In this document: in pieces, positions 13,171 through 25,690 of the stretch | Position numbering within the stretch: position 1 is the stretch's first letter | Layout: every line of letters begins with the position of its first letter | Source: Antedon bifida | Lineage: Eukaryota > Echinodermata > Crinoidea > Comatulida > Antedonidae | Assembly: GCA_963402885.1 (NCBI GenBank) | Contig: OY727096.1 | Coordinates: forward strand, 32,345,820-32,409,819 | Direction of reading: 5' to 3' | DNA length: 64,000 nt | Notes under the pieces: model-generated | The model's database searches: none | Told to the model about the DNA's origin: nothing | Seen by the model: the letters and a program-made list of their open reading frames with translations, nothing else | Made by a program: the position numbers and the translations under genes

Positions 13171-15402
13171 TTATTTACTGTCTGAGGTTTTTTGCTCTTT
13201 TGTGTGACTTAGATCATACAACTGTTTGGCTACTTTTTCCAATCGTTCCCTATATTCCAATTTCTCATAAAGATTTGCTGGTACATCATCCATCCCATAG
13301 ATGGCGCCCCACCAGCATGCAGCCATGACACCTGTTGAATCACTATCACCACCGTGGATCATGCCTCGGTGGCAAAGCTCTTCCCACGATGCACCTGCTC
13401 CAAGGAGTGCGTCATATGCAATCATGGGTGCATCGTGCCCGCTTGATCCACCCCATCCAGAATGACTCAGTGATTTGTAAAATTGATCTCGTTCTGTAAA
13501 TCCAAATTCTTTGGGGAAAGCAGGTAGGTTTGTTCCGTCTGCTATACCACGTGTCTCAAGATAACCCTTCCATTTATCCACAAAATAGGACCTGAATTAA
13601 CATAATAGAACAAACAGATTAATAAAAAGAAAATCTAACCTTTTCATTCCCACAAAAAAAAACATTCTGTATATACTCTTTTTAAATACTACATTAATAC
13701 TTAAGACCTCATTAATAATATGACAACACTAATACTTAAGATCACACTAATAATAATAATAATAATAGTTCATTCTTATATAGTGCATATAAGCAAGCTC
13801 TCAATGCGCCACTTACAGTAAGACCACGCTAATGCTTAATACCACATTAATACTCAAGACCACACTAATAGTGTACTTAAAATGAACCACACTAATATTT
13901 TATACTTCATTAATAGTAAGACGGCACATACTAATACTTAAGACCACACTAATAGTGTACTTAAAACCACACTAATATTTTAGACTTCATTAACAGTAAG
14001 ATGGCACTACTACTTGAGATCATACTAATACTTAAGCCTGCACTAATACTCAAGATCACATCACACTACAGTAATTATTATAAGAATAAGAAACTCACCA
14101 ATGATCTTTATTTTGTTTCACATCGCGACCAACTTCAACAACATATTCTAAAACCTTGGGTATAACAGCCATCAACCCACACCCCCACTCATTAATAGGC
14201 TTTGCCTGGATGGCATACGAAGTAAACAACGCACAAGCAACCGAGCCCAGATAGCCCACAGGTACATTGTGAGTCATACGTCCACTCTCGACGGCAACAG
14301 AGATCAGGTCAGAAAGTTGGTTAGGTTCTGGGTACCGAAGACCGATGCACATGGCACGCATTGCTGCCCCACATCCTCCTCCCCTAATAATAGAAGCAAA
14401 TTTTATAAATGTTATTCTATACAAAGCAAATCTTTTATAAAAAATGATAAATCTATTTTAGTGAAATTGAAAACTACATTTTGTTTACCTTTTATTAAAT
14501 GGAATTATGTGAGTCTTTGGTTGCTTAGTACTTAGAATGCTAACACTGCGTTGTGTTGTACCTCCTATAAACAAATAAAATAACTTATATCAATGTCTAC
14601 ACCATGTTCTACTGCTAAACAAATTTTCAATTTCATTAAAAATTAAATGTCCGAGAACAAATGTTATTATGATGAAAGCGTACAGTACCTGGTGCTCGAC
14701 CACTCATGTCTCTCATACCTCTAACGTAATGAAACGCTATTTCTAAAAATAACTTTTCTCCAACCTCCAATCCACTTGCAAGAGCTAAGAAAGAACACAA
14801 ATTGAAAACAAAATTATTATTAAAATTTCTGTAAAAGATACAAAATATTGCTATTTTTATTAACTTTTTAAAATTTACCTTCACCAGTTGCAAGGTGGAG
14901 AACAGTATCATCACTCACTGGCCAATCTTTCTCTAAATATAAACAAAAAGCTTTTGTCAATATTTACTGAAAAGTTGCAAGAAGTAAAGTAAGTTAAGTA
15001 TTGAATTCATTATTTCTCAAATGAGCAAAATAACAAATTTATATACAGTACCTCTTTGCCTTGAATTAATGCTACAGTACGTTTACAGCCCAATATCAAG
15101 CAAAAATAGAAACAGTAGGTGTAGGCTAAATATTAGTAGCACATAATTTCCACTAAATATATTCTTGTACAAAGGTTTATACCAGAGTAGACTTATATTA
15201 AGCACAAGTAATTAGGCTATAATTAATACTTACTATTAATTTTAAGCTTTGTCAAACCACCAAGCGCTTTTAATTCTTTGTAAATATCAGCTCCTACAAA
15301 GGTGAATTCCCAGCTACCACTCCTGTAGCCAACAGAATCTCCAACCCCACTCAGAACCATGGCGGCTTTGTAACGCTCACTTAAGCTCGGTTTTTCTGCC
15401 AT
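13171..15402 (-). CDS. ADPRH: ADP-ribosylarginine hydrolase (ARH1 type)
   Basis: Six exons on minus: 15402-15234, 14932-14879, 14784-14689, 14564-14489, 14383-14099 and 13591-13171. They total 1101 bases (366 aa plus TAA), against about 357 aa for vertebrate ARH1. The enzyme removes ADP-ribose from arginine residues, reversing mono-ADP-ribosylation. Visible landmarks: [20 protein letters not shown] at the N-terminus (exon 1), the metal-binding [13 protein letters not shown] (exon 2), [19 protein letters not shown] (exons 4-5), [13 protein letters not shown] and the second metal-binding motif HGGDSDSTG (exon 6). All catalytic acidic residues are present, so it should be active. A second in-frame ATG at codon 15 is possible, but the first fits family length. 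It is transcribed divergently from CEP20. Confidence 0.93.
13690..14070. repeat. degenerate tandem repeat in ADPRH intron 5
   Basis: Many imperfect copies of a unit like CACTAATACTTAAGACCA fill most of this intron. Copies have diverged strongly, unlike the fresh 43-bp repeat at 6300. Confidence 0.7.
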
Positions 15403-16106
15403 ATTTATACTGAAATCTGAAAAAAAAAACTTTTTTCCATTTAAAAAAAATAAAAAACATTTGATCTATAGCTCTTATCATTTATGGCATGCGTTTCTTT
15501 TAATGGCTCATCTCATGACAAATAAAACAAACAAAACAATTGAAGTTAGTTAAAACAGTGTTTATAAGTAATGTGAATATAACGTAATTTATTCAAAAAT
15601 ATTATACAAATACCTGTTGGTGGTATATACTGTACTCAATATTTATGATATACGGTAGAGTAAATAAGTGCTCTAGCGCCCTCACTTCCTACGCATCCAC
15701 CCAGCAGAGAGCAATAGAGAGTTGGGAAAGGGAGTTGTTGAACAGCTAGCAGTTCTTGATCTTTCATTCAGAAATAATTCAGAATTCTTTATAATCTTCG
15801 TTTATTTCTCCTCAAAATTAATCCTAAAATAAAATCAAAGACATACCCTAAAGTCCTTCTAATAAACAGCCGAATAGACTGATGACACTGAACAGTGAGT
15901 CCTGCGCGATCGTGCAAACAAAATATTAAAAATAGTGTACTGTGTGCTTCTTTTGATATGGTGTGTGGTATTCCTCCTCTGACGTCATTCTATATTTAGG
16001 TATGAACAACTAGTAGCTAGCCGGCCGCGACGATCGAGAGCAAGGAAGGGACGGCGCGGGAAGTTTTAAAACTTAAAAAAACAAAAAAGCAAGAAGAACG
16101 AATGTT
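15403..16106. promoter_or_regulatory. divergent promoter region between ADPRH and CEP20
   Basis: About 700 bp separates the two start codons, which point away from each other. The CpG-richer part near 15990-16060 (GCCGGCCGCGACGATCGAG) and a CRE-like CTGACGTCA at about 15979-15987 are the most promoter-like pieces. The two 5'UTRs must lie here. Transcription starts cannot be read from sequence alone. Confidence 0.55.
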
Positions 16107-18195
16107 ATGGCAGCTATTCAAGACCTTAAATCCGGTGAGCAAAATCCAAAAAGTATTAATTATTGCTCTTGAGTCTTATTAAATAGAATTTCCCAGGCCT
16201 AGGCTAGGCCTAGTAGCCCTAGGCCTACTAAAACTAGCCTACTAGGCCTAGGCTAGTACTAGCTAGGCCTCTAGTAGACTAGGAGGGCAGGCTAGGGCCT
16301 ACTAGCTAGGCCTAGCCTAGGCCTAATATATTAATATTACTATTAATATTAGCTTCGTGAAAATCATCACTATATAGTAGGCGGCCCTACTCCTACCTAG
16401 TACTATACTACAGTACTCTGTCTGCCTGGCCTCTAGTCTAGCTAAGCTTTAACTAAACTAAAAATAGGCTGAGAAGATAGTAAAATACCTTAGTTGTAAT
16501 ACATGTGTGATGAGGCAAAGCTAAGTAAAAGTATATTCCACTAACTATAAAAAGATACTCATGATCAAATTGTCCGAATAAAATGGAATGAATAATTTAT
16601 TATTTATACTATAGATAATTATTAAAATAATAATTTTTATCACATTTTTTATTTTTCCAGTTTTGAAAGAGACTCTGACAAACAGAGGCACACTAGATCA
16701 GGTGAAAGCTAGAGTTCGTGCAGAGGTCTTCCATGCCCTCAATGACCCAAATGAAGTGCGCCCTCCTATGAGCAACGAGAATATGCTTATAAATGAGCTG
16801 ATTTTAGAGTATCTTGAATACAACCGTTATAAATACACTGAATCAGTCCTGATGGCTGGTAATTAATTCAATATGTCCATCTTTTTATTATGTAAATAGG
16901 ATATGTTGTTATGTGTAGGCCTATTGTGTAATTGACAGTGTTGTTAGCTTTTATGTAAAAGGCCAGTATACTGTATGCATGCTTTATGCAAATGAGCGAT
17001 GCTGATGTTTTACTCCAGAAGACGCGCTGTAGAGATCCTAATCGAAATGATATACTGTATTCTCAACTTCATTTCATTTTGCAAACACATGGTGTACTGC
17101 AAACCTGGCTTACTAGAAGAAGACAGTGTTTTTATGCTTATTATGGTGGATGAAGCACAATAGGAATTTTTACTAAAACCATTAGGTACCTTTAACTGAA
17201 TTATAAAAGATTACTGTACACTCTTATAATATAAAGTTGTGTTACTGTTTTATAGAATCGGGACAGTCTACACCAAGACTTGATCGTCAGTTTCTAACCA
17301 AAGAGTTGAATTTGATTGAAGATAAAGATTCAAAATCACTGTAAGTTAAAATCTCGTACTTCAAAAAGCATATGATTGGTGGATTTGTACCACAAAGTAG
17401 GGATGATTTGAAGATTTCATAAGAGTTTAAGCTGTGTATTTATATTCAAAATACTGCTGTACTATTTCTATGTTTAATATATTATTAAACTTTTGACCCA
17501 TGCCCTTTTGATAACTTGATCAGTTGCATAACAACTGTCAAACGAGTTTGTTTACGTTATCCTTCTGTGATCAAAATAGCTACAGGAATGATAAGAGAAG
17601 TGTTTTGATCAAAAATGAATTCATGATGCATTGTGTTTTATTAATTCTATCTGTAAGGCTAAAGGAGGTATCTCTTATAAAGATATGTAAGGCTGTTAAT
17701 AAGAGATAAATATTGGGGAACAATGGCACAATGGTACATGTACATATGATGATGATCGACGCACTCTATATAAACAAATAAGCCTTTGATAAGACCCTGG
17801 TAAGAAACTTGACCCAAAGTTGACCTAATACATACAGTATACAAACTAGACCAAAATTACACCAAATAAACTAATCCAATTTATACTGTACTACTGAATT
17901 TTGAATCTTTCTAAATTTGATGTGCAAAAACATCTGGCCTACCAGTATCTCCACAAATGTTTTTAACCTTTACCTTCTTACAAAAAAATGATGTGTCTTT
18001 TACAGGCCGTTGATTTACAGTGTTTTGACACACTTCACACATGGCAAACCAAATCATGGCACATCTGCTGGGATACAGTCACTGAAAGGTGAAAGGCCAA
18101 CAACTTCTAGACATTTCTCATCCAGGACAGCCTCCTCTGAAGACATTAATAGTAGACTAGGAGAGCCAGTGTTATTAAAAGGAGAAAGAACATGA
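16107..18195 (+). CDS. CEP20: centrosomal protein of 20 kDa (FOR20 family)
   Basis: Four exons, 16107-16134, 16661-16858, 17256-17340 and 18006-18195, sum to 501 bases (166 aa plus TGA), against about 174 aa in human. CEP20/FOR20 sits at centriolar satellites and basal bodies and is needed for cilium assembly. MAAIQDLKSVLKETLTNRG begins the FOP-type dimerisation region. The LisH motif covers about residues 47-77 (NENMLINELILEYLEYNRYK, then YTESVL). LDRQFLTKELNL and the IYSVLTHFTHG segment follow, as in the vertebrate protein. The start is chosen because it is in frame with family homology; ATG at 16102 is out of frame. The tail after residue about 125 is serine-rich and poorly conserved. A possible alternative last exon lies near 18607. 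Confidence 0.92.
16190..16450. repeat. AGGCCTAG-rich simple sequence in CEP20 intron 1
   Basis: Dozens of overlapping TAGGCCTA and CTAGGCCTAG palindromes, CTAG being the commonest tetramer, form a low-complexity patch. A similar patch lies at 33740-34100 upstream of the SLC22 gene, and smaller ones near 25850 and 47625. Confidence 0.8.
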
Positions 18196-18302
18196 GGTTG
18201 AATGCAAACGTCAAATGAATCTCCCAAAACTGCAAACTTTTTCGTATGATAATTAAAGTGCTCCCACACAGACACCAGGTCCTGGGTGAACACACCATAC
18301 AA

Positions 18303-18400
18303 GTTTCAAGTTCAAGTTAAAATTTATTGTCAAATACAAAGTAAATGAAATTTGCCTTCCAAGGTTCAAATTGCAGTTACAAAACGTAGGTTTCAATTCC
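18303..18400 (-). mobile_element. LINE-type 3' tail with (AACTTG)n end
   Basis: On minus, a CAATAAATTTTAACTTGAAC ending resembles the tail at 4075-4235. It is short and 5'-truncated, and lies just after the CEP20 stop codon. Confidence 0.45.
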
Positions 18401-18677
18401 CCCAGTGTGTGGAACACCTGTATACTAGGCGAATAATGAATGGGGTATTAAAACCACTACTGTACTTGTAAAATTCTTTTATAGAAATTATGTAAATAAA
18501 TTATTTGAATGTAAATATCAAACCAAGCTTTGTTCGTTTTCATGAAAACATTATAAATTGTCTGATAATAACAAGTATATTACACAAACTACTTTATTCA
18601 TATTAGGACTCCTCTTGGAGGGAAGCGTCCGGAGAAACACACTGCATCTAAATGCAAAGTAATGTCGGTCGCCCATA

Positions 18678-18820
18678 TTAAAGCTCTGTCTACATTATCA
18701 AACTTTATGTGACAACAAAGTGTGATGTGCCCATATATGAACATGATGTCATATCACTACCATATTTGGGCATGTCACACTTTTTCGTCAAACTAGTTTG
18801 ATAGTGTGGACAGAGCTTAA
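18678..18820. mobile_element. palindromic MITE (family 1), best-preserved copy
   Basis: Inverted ends are TTAAAGCTCTGTCTACATTA at the left and its near-reverse-complement ending GTGTGGACAGAGCTTAA at the right. The inner arms AGTGTGATGTGCCCATATAT and ATATTTGGGCATGTCACACT are also inverted copies. TTAA at both ends suggests a TTAA target site, as for piggyBac-type elements, but the exact boundary is uncertain because the terminal A runs are ambiguous. Confidence 0.85.
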
Positions 18821-20562
18821 ATTCTTTTCATTTTGATTATTGATATTACCTTAGTCATTGATGTTATTATTGTTCAACTACACTATGTTAAGTGGTGATG
18901 AAATAGAATTAAAACAAGGCTGCAGTCGCGTGCTCAAGTTAGTGTTTACCAACCAACATAGTGAGCTGTAGTCGCGTTGCACGCACATGACTAAACATAG
19001 AAGAACATTACCAACAGAACTAAACACAATTTACAATTGAGTCAACAACAGCGTGGTCTTATTTTTATTAGATAACATTTATTGTAAAACACACTTAACT
19101 ATCACGAAATAAAATTTATAAACAAAACAATTGTTCTAAATATTTCATGCACATATCAAAATATGAGAATATGTATGAAGATTTTAAAAATTAACCATAA
19201 ACAAACATAATTAATTTTTTAATGCATAAATTGAATTTATACATGGTTATATAACTGACCGTATGTACATTTATTTACCACACTATTATCTGTTGTGGTA
19301 TAATATTGTGGTGCAATATAAATTGTAGTCCACCGTGACAATTGCTGACCTAAATACTTTTTAAGCACCCTGGTTCTCTTGAGTATGGTATAACTTTATT
19401 CAAAGCCATAACACAATCAAACCCAATTAATAATTGAGGTAGAAGCAAATCCACTATTTACACAATATATTATCAGTTTTTTTTTAACTTCTTCGATACA
19501 GAAATAAAATTGATTTTAGATGAAGTTATAAATTCCATTCCTACACACAAACCGATAAAATTAAATTTATAAATTGCACAAACAGTATTAACCATCTAAA
19601 GAAAACAAAGATTTAGAAAACTAAAGATATTTTAAGTTTTCCAGACGCCCTTTAATAGCCAACATGGTGAAGTGGCATGCATTAATAACAGATTTAATAA
19701 TAGTGTACAGTAGTGACATCATCCAAAAGTGCAAATGTAATGGAGGAATGATATAAAATTAGAATGTTAAAATTAAATAATTTGAAAGAATAGGAGACAT
19801 TAAAAAACAGCTGCAATGATTTATGAACAGAAACTAAGAAGCTTAAAGGACCTTTACGCCTCATTGATTTCGTAGAACAAAAATAATACTTGCTGTAAAT
19901 GTTCACCCTTAACTTGATGTACTGTACATAACCACATTTATCCTAACTTTTAGAGTCAGCTACGCATGTTAAGCACAGTTTGACTTTCATCATGCTCTCT
20001 TTAGAACAAAAGAACACATTTTATAAACACACATAAATATGTTTGGACCTTTTTAAATTAATTAAAATTGTCCTTCCAACAACCCTGATGATGTTTAATA
20101 TCAAACATAACAATGCCCGTAGAAGATCTTAACATCTACTCTTAAAATAAGATACAAATAGAACTAAATTAAGTTATTCTTGGATAAACTTGATATGACC
20201 CAAGGGTGCTGGAGAGAGTTCATCATTCATTACCAAAATAACATCAGTAATTGACTTTCTTAAACATAAAAACCACCTCATAAAAAATTTTAATTCAATA
20301 AATTACAAATGTTATTTTTGTTACAACAATCACAGTACATTAGTTCATCACAGTCACTATCAGTATACACACAGACTAATGATTGCATTAGTTCATTGTT
20401 CATAATACTGCTGCTGTACATATATTCAGATCCTTCAATCATATTTAGTATTCGCAATAAAAGTCATGAACAACATTTTGAAGCAACTGGTTATCCTGTG
20501 TTAAGTATCGTTGACAACTTCTTGTTCAAGTAAGGTTTAATAGCTTCCAAATGTAGAAACCC
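18821..20562. other. gene-free AT-rich region between CEP20 and SLC25A38
   Basis: Both strands were read and no exon with supporting splice sites and family similarity was found. The stretch probably contains the SLC25A38 3'UTR at its right end. A patch near 18900-18980 with GCAGTCGCGTGCTC and GTAGTCGCGTTGCACG repeats a short GC-rich word; nothing further was identified. Confidence 0.4.
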
Positions 20563-20880
20563 GCAGTAGTGTTGCTATTTTACAGTAGTGTTGCTATTCT
20601 GCAGTAGTGTTGCTATTCTGCAGTAGTGTTGCTATTTTGCAGTAGTGTTGCTATTTTGCAGTAGTGTTGCTATTCTGCAGTAGTGTTGCTATTCTGCAGT
20701 AGTGTTGCTATTCTGCAGTAGTGTTGCTATTCTGCAGTAGTGTTGCTATTCTGCAGTAGTGTTGCTATTCTGCAGTAGTGTTGCTATTCTTTGCAGTAGT
20801 GTTGCTATTCTTTGCAGTAGTGTTGCTATTCTGTGCAGTAGTGTTGCTATTCTGCAGTAGTGTTGCTGTTCTGCAGCTAT
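20563..20880. repeat. 19-bp tandem repeat, about 16 units
   Basis: Units of GCAGTAGTGTTGCTATTCT run head to tail with one or two variants (TTTT, TTTGC, GTGC). It is just beyond the last SLC25A38 exon, so it may lie in that 3'UTR. Confidence 0.95.
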
Positions 20881-21012
20881 TTTACACTTGTAAACTGTAC
20901 ATTTACATAAGTCGCAAATTTCTAAAATCATGTCATTTTTTTGTGATTCAAAAGCTGCTCTTTTTGTAGATCAAGTTGCAGAACACATTTTCGTAATCAT
21001 TATCTGCCATAT

Positions 21013-24000
21013 TCATTTTTGTGAAAAATTAGACATAACCTGCAAATAGGAAAACAATTATTATTAAAAAATATTTAATGAAATGATTAAATTTAAGAGG
21101 CAGTAAAGCGATTGATCATGATCTATCGCGCAAGGACTGGTCAAATTATTTGTGATCCAAGTGGGAACCAAGCTCTACAAGGCACCTTTAACTGGTCCAG
21201 CTGTGGTTTATAATTTTCAGTGCAGAACCAACTTACCTGTTCGTAGACAGTCCAGGCCATGGCTGCCATCATAGTTCTCCGCAAGCATCTGGGCACTAGT
21301 CCGGTACACATGGCTCTAGGTCCTTCTTCGGCCAGAATCTTTCGAACGGTTTGTAAGATGGTCTTATATCGTTCTGGATACAACTGCATTCGCGTCTTCA
21401 CAACGTCAGCTGGTTGAGTGACAGTGGACGCCAAGACGCCAGCGATTATCCCACTTGCAAAGTTAATAGTTGGTAGGTACTGACGTTCAATCTTATCTAA
21501 TAAAAGCAATCTCAAATTTAAGTTTTGTAAGAATTTCAAAGTAGGTTTTAAACAATCTACACTTGAGTTTTAAGTATCTTCATGGCAGGATTGAATGATA
21601 TTTAGTTTCTTTTTCAGAGTTAATTATTAAAATAACAATTGGTAATTTATTAACGATAAACAATAAACAACACTTATTTTATACCAGTAACATTTTCATC
21701 TATGAATAAAAAGTGATGTTTGTAAATAAACGCTCAATTATCTTTTAGGAACAGTAAATTGACATGGAATTTCTACATCAAAATCTGTACACCATAGTCA
21801 CATAAAATGCGAGTTTATCCAAACACTTACCAATTGGCATATGTTTCTTGGTTTGAGTGTAAAACATCAGATAGATACCAGAGAACGGTGCATCTCTCAA
21901 CAGCGTGGCAGACAGTCCGCTTGTAAGACCTGTAAAGTGTTTGGGAGAGGAGGGGGGTCACCATAGTAAAGTGCTTCACCTTGTATCGTTGCCCATCACC
22001 AAACACATTAATTATTTCCTTTTTTTAACCAAATAAATATTAAAAATAATAGAAGTGAATAATTTATCCTTGAGAAAGCCTTACGAAATGGGATTTGTTT
22101 ATTATAGTAGCAAACACATCACTTGCCCAACTTTACACAGTTAGGGGGAAAATGTCAAAATCAGCACTGTGGTCATGTTAGAGAGTTGTCAAAACTATAT
22201 AGACTATTTCTTAACTTAACCACATAAAACTTAAAAAGGAAGGAAGCCTTTTGCCATTTTCCCCCTGACTGTACATTAACACTACAAAACCACAACACAC
22301 TTATATAAGATGTCACCTAGTTAAATTACTGTGGTCAGACTATGCTATTATTTTACTAGCGCAACAGTCAACTAACACAAAATGGAAAGGCACTTGGCTA
22401 GCTTGGATTCGTTTTTCACTAGACATAGCGGAGCAGGCTAGTGCTAATGTTTTACAAGGACTATATAGTATTAGTTGTATACATTCACTTAATTCAACAA
22501 GACTGGAATGTTGACAGGGTTGATGGATCTAACCTTTATTAATTATTGTTCTTAAATAACAAACACCACTACAGACTACTGAGGTTCCCACTACAGACTA
22601 CATACTAAGATAACAAATTAACACCTTACCTTTTTTCCCTTCAGTGGTGTAGATTTTTCTTAGTGCATCTACAAGGCTTTGGTAGTTGTAAACTTTACTC
22701 TAGATTAAAAATACAATACATAAAATATCAAAATTTTTTTAAAGGACACCTGTAATAAATTAATTACCATACTGATACATGTGAAGTAATTTGACACAAT
22801 GTTAGCAGTTCTTACCTCAAAACGTGTTTTGACGACTGTGATTGGTATCAGGGTTACGCCTGCAAAACAACGTCCAACGACGCCTAACCCAATTGCCTGC
22901 AATGGGCCTGGGTTGTGACAACTATGGAAACAAACAAGTAAACATTTATTGCAACTTATCTTCCGATTGGCTGGCAGTAGATGAGCATGTTTATTTCTTC
23001 TTTTTTTTGGGTCAAATCTCACAATTAATCAAATATGAAATAATCATATTATGTTATATTAATACTTATATAATTATAGTTATATAAATAATAATTCATA
23101 AGTGTTGATTTTATTGATTTAAAAATTAGAAGCACTTACTCAAATGTATTTTTGAGTGTTTGTAGACAGCAAAAATACATGCCTACTCCTGGCACTGTTC
23201 TTGAAATTGACTAAAATGAAAAAAATAATACTTCATTACTGTTGTAATCTAGCTGTAGTGTAATAGAACAATAGTGTTAAATTGGTATTTCTAGTTTTTA
23301 ACCTTGGTTTAATTCTTTTTTCTATGAATGACCAATGACGTCAATAAGTACAGTAATCCTCCTGTATTATCAACCTGTAATGAATGGATTATTTGGCCAG
23401 AGTGCAACCTTCAGACACTCATGAAGCTGTAATTAAACCAGCTATTCAAATACATTGCAAAATATAATTAACAATTCAATTTCAAGTGGAAAATGTTTCA
23501 CAATTTTTTGCAATCATAATTATCAATGTTTATCTACACATTATCTCTGCAGTATATAGTCAATTAATTGTTTAAAATATTGTATAGATCGACACTGTTT
23601 GTCAACCGTTATTTTGATCAAGTCAACACTATGAAAACTGAAAATGAATATAAATATCCCAAAAAAGTGTAAAAATTGAGCAGTTCACTATAAACAAGAA
23701 TCAGCTACTTTTATTGAAATGAAAATTTAAATGTATTTATTTTTTCATTGTACAAGATGATATTGTACAACTTCAATAGACTGTCCCTTTAAGTGACGTC
23801 TTCTTGTTGCTGGTATTTGTGCCAGATACATTTCACATAAATTTTAATAACATCTTTTACATTAAATGCGGTACAGTGAAGATTTACATAAATGAGTAAA
23901 ATAAGTTTGTCATTTGGTAAACTATCAATAATTATAATAAGTGTATGAAACGAGCAGGGACAGTTAATAGACTCAACATTAAATTATGACATGCTATACA

Positions 24001-24685
24001 ATGTTCAAAGATTATATGTGTCTTGTGCAATAATTAAAAATTACAGTATACTGATTGATATGTTACAGTTACATTAATGTATTTGCTGAATTGATGAATC
24101 TAGGCCTTAATCTACATAATTGTTTTCTAATAGCTTTAAACCAGATGTCATGAATTCATTTTTACTTTTTACCAACATTTTTATCATGCAATTCAATGTT
24201 GAATATACTTTTTAAAATGACAGTACATGTTACACTGTATACATGGTTAAATTATAAAAACAGGAGTGTTTTAAAATCTGAAATAAATTTCTACTGTTAA
24301 CATTTACTTACAGGCACTATGCCTTTCCATAATCCAAGAATGTGCTCATTGCGAACGACATTGTTGAAAGTCCTCAGCATACTACCGCTGGCCCCGTCCA
24401 TTACCACCGATGACTGTAGACGAGTTTTTACCAGGTCTAAAGGCTGGAATAGTATGGTAGAACAAGTACCACTGAAAGAGCCGGCCAGGAACGACTTGAC
24501 AACAGGCGACTACAAGATTAAAAGAAAACAATGTTTATCATTATATCATATATATGTGTTATGCGCAATTTGAAATTGCATAAGTCTGGGTATTCTTGCG
24601 CAATTTGAAATTAGCTACCTAGCCTAGGCCTTTTGTAAAACTAAAAGAAAATTAATTTTATACTCACACTTAAAACTGTATCCAT
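21013..24685 (-). CDS. SLC25A38: mitochondrial glycine carrier of the SLC25A38/Hem25 type
   Basis: Eight exons on minus: 24685-24668, 24509-24312, 23210-23140, 22921-22816, 22699-22630, 21929-21831, 21496-21237 and 21039-21013. They sum to 849 bases (282 aa plus TGA), against 304 aa in human, which has a longer N-terminus. The protein imports glycine across the inner mitochondrial membrane for haem synthesis. Three carrier repeats each start with the signature: [25 protein letters not shown] and [15 protein letters not shown]. Other landmarks are [31 protein letters not shown] and [11 protein letters not shown]. Exon 1 encodes only MDTVLS. The last exon encodes only VMSNFSQK; I chose it because exon 7 ends in a perfect donor (CAG|GTAAGT) and the family also ends a few residues after VYE. 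Reading through that donor gives a longer, non-homologous tail, which I reject. Confidence 0.93.
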
Positions 24686-25480
24686 TTTGCTTTTTTGAGA
24701 TTTTGAAGTACTTGTTGCTGATGAAACTTTAATTTCACGTAAATTAAAAATTGTTAAAGTTGAAACCTGCTTTAGAAATAAACTTGGTTTGAAATTTTGA
24801 ATTTCTATTGGCATTTCAATATTGAAGAGTTTCTGTACTGATATTTTTTTTGTGCAAAAAATTCGGATTCTTTATTATTATTATTATTCTGTACTTTTTT
24901 ACAGGCTAGAACTACGCAATTTTTGATGACAGCTGAGATGGTATACGATGGGGTTCCAAGCAAAGCAACTGACTTTTGCAGCCTACGTAGCTAGGCATAC
25001 ATCCATTGGCAAGTTCAGCCCGGAGTTGAAAAACAGGATTCCATGTTTTCGCGAGATCTGTCACCTCCGTTTGAAATAAACTTTATGATTCTTTCTCATC
25101 ATCACGAAAATTGTTCCAACAAATTAGTTCTTTATTGCTTTAAATAATTACATGTTCTTCTGTAAAAAGAAAAGTTGAAATACAGCACAAACAAAACTAC
25201 ATATCAACAGGCAAACAGAGCTAGGACACACTTCGAAAACACGCTCAAACGTTGACGACGGTACGGCGAAAGTGAGTCAATCGTGGTGTTGTTGTTTTTT
25301 TGTGAAAAAAAAGTCATTACACAAAAACAAATGCGCGCGAAGTATTCCATGTTTAGATTTCTATTTTATTTATATTCAAATATACAAATCACATATAAAT
25401 ATGTTAATGACAATTTAATATTATCGGAATGCATAATAAACATTAAACATGCTAATTAATTGTGTCTTTTAAGTGATTTT
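24686..25480. promoter_or_regulatory. 5' flank of SLC25A38
   Basis: The 5'UTR and promoter of SLC25A38 must begin here. The most promoter-like part is around 25240-25340, with CpG-bearing GACGACGGTACGGCG and ATGCGCGCGAAG. GCGCAATTTGAAATT occurs twice, in the first intron (about 24564 and 24598). No TATA box can be assigned. Confidence 0.35.
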
Positions 25481-25604
25481 CGTAATGGATCTACTTTATG
25501 TAAGTACAAAATTATTCCGCCAAATCACGCGAGGAGGACCTGCAAAAAGCGGATCAGTCTGGATCTGGCTACAAATTCAACGGCAGCAGTTGTTACAAAT
25601 AAGG

Positions 25605-25690
25605 TGAGGGAATCCCCAAATATGGCAAGGGAATCCCAAATATGGCGTAGGAACTCCCCAAATATGGCTAGGGATTCCCTAATAAGGGAG
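25605..25690. promoter_or_regulatory. three phased CArG boxes interleaved with kappaB-like sites
   Basis: CCAAATATGG, a perfect CC(A/T)6GG serum response factor element, occurs at 25616-25625, 25636-25645 and 25658-25667, spaced 20 and 22 bp (about two helical turns). Between them lie GGGAATCCCC (25608-25617, a full match to GGGRNWYYCC) and the weaker GGGAATCCCA, GGAACTCCCC and GGGATTCCCT. It may be a regulatory array or simply a young 20-bp tandem repeat containing these words. Confidence 0.5.

Noticed and set aside
20746-20931. Open frames in the 19-bp repeat on both strands (LLFFAVVLLF and RIATLLQ types)
   Set aside because: Pure translations of a tandem repeat.
21141-21236. C-terminal extension of SLC25A38 reading [20 protein letters not shown]
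   Set aside because: It lies beyond a perfect splice donor, has no similarity to the family, and a short terminal exon with the expected ending exists at 21013-21039.
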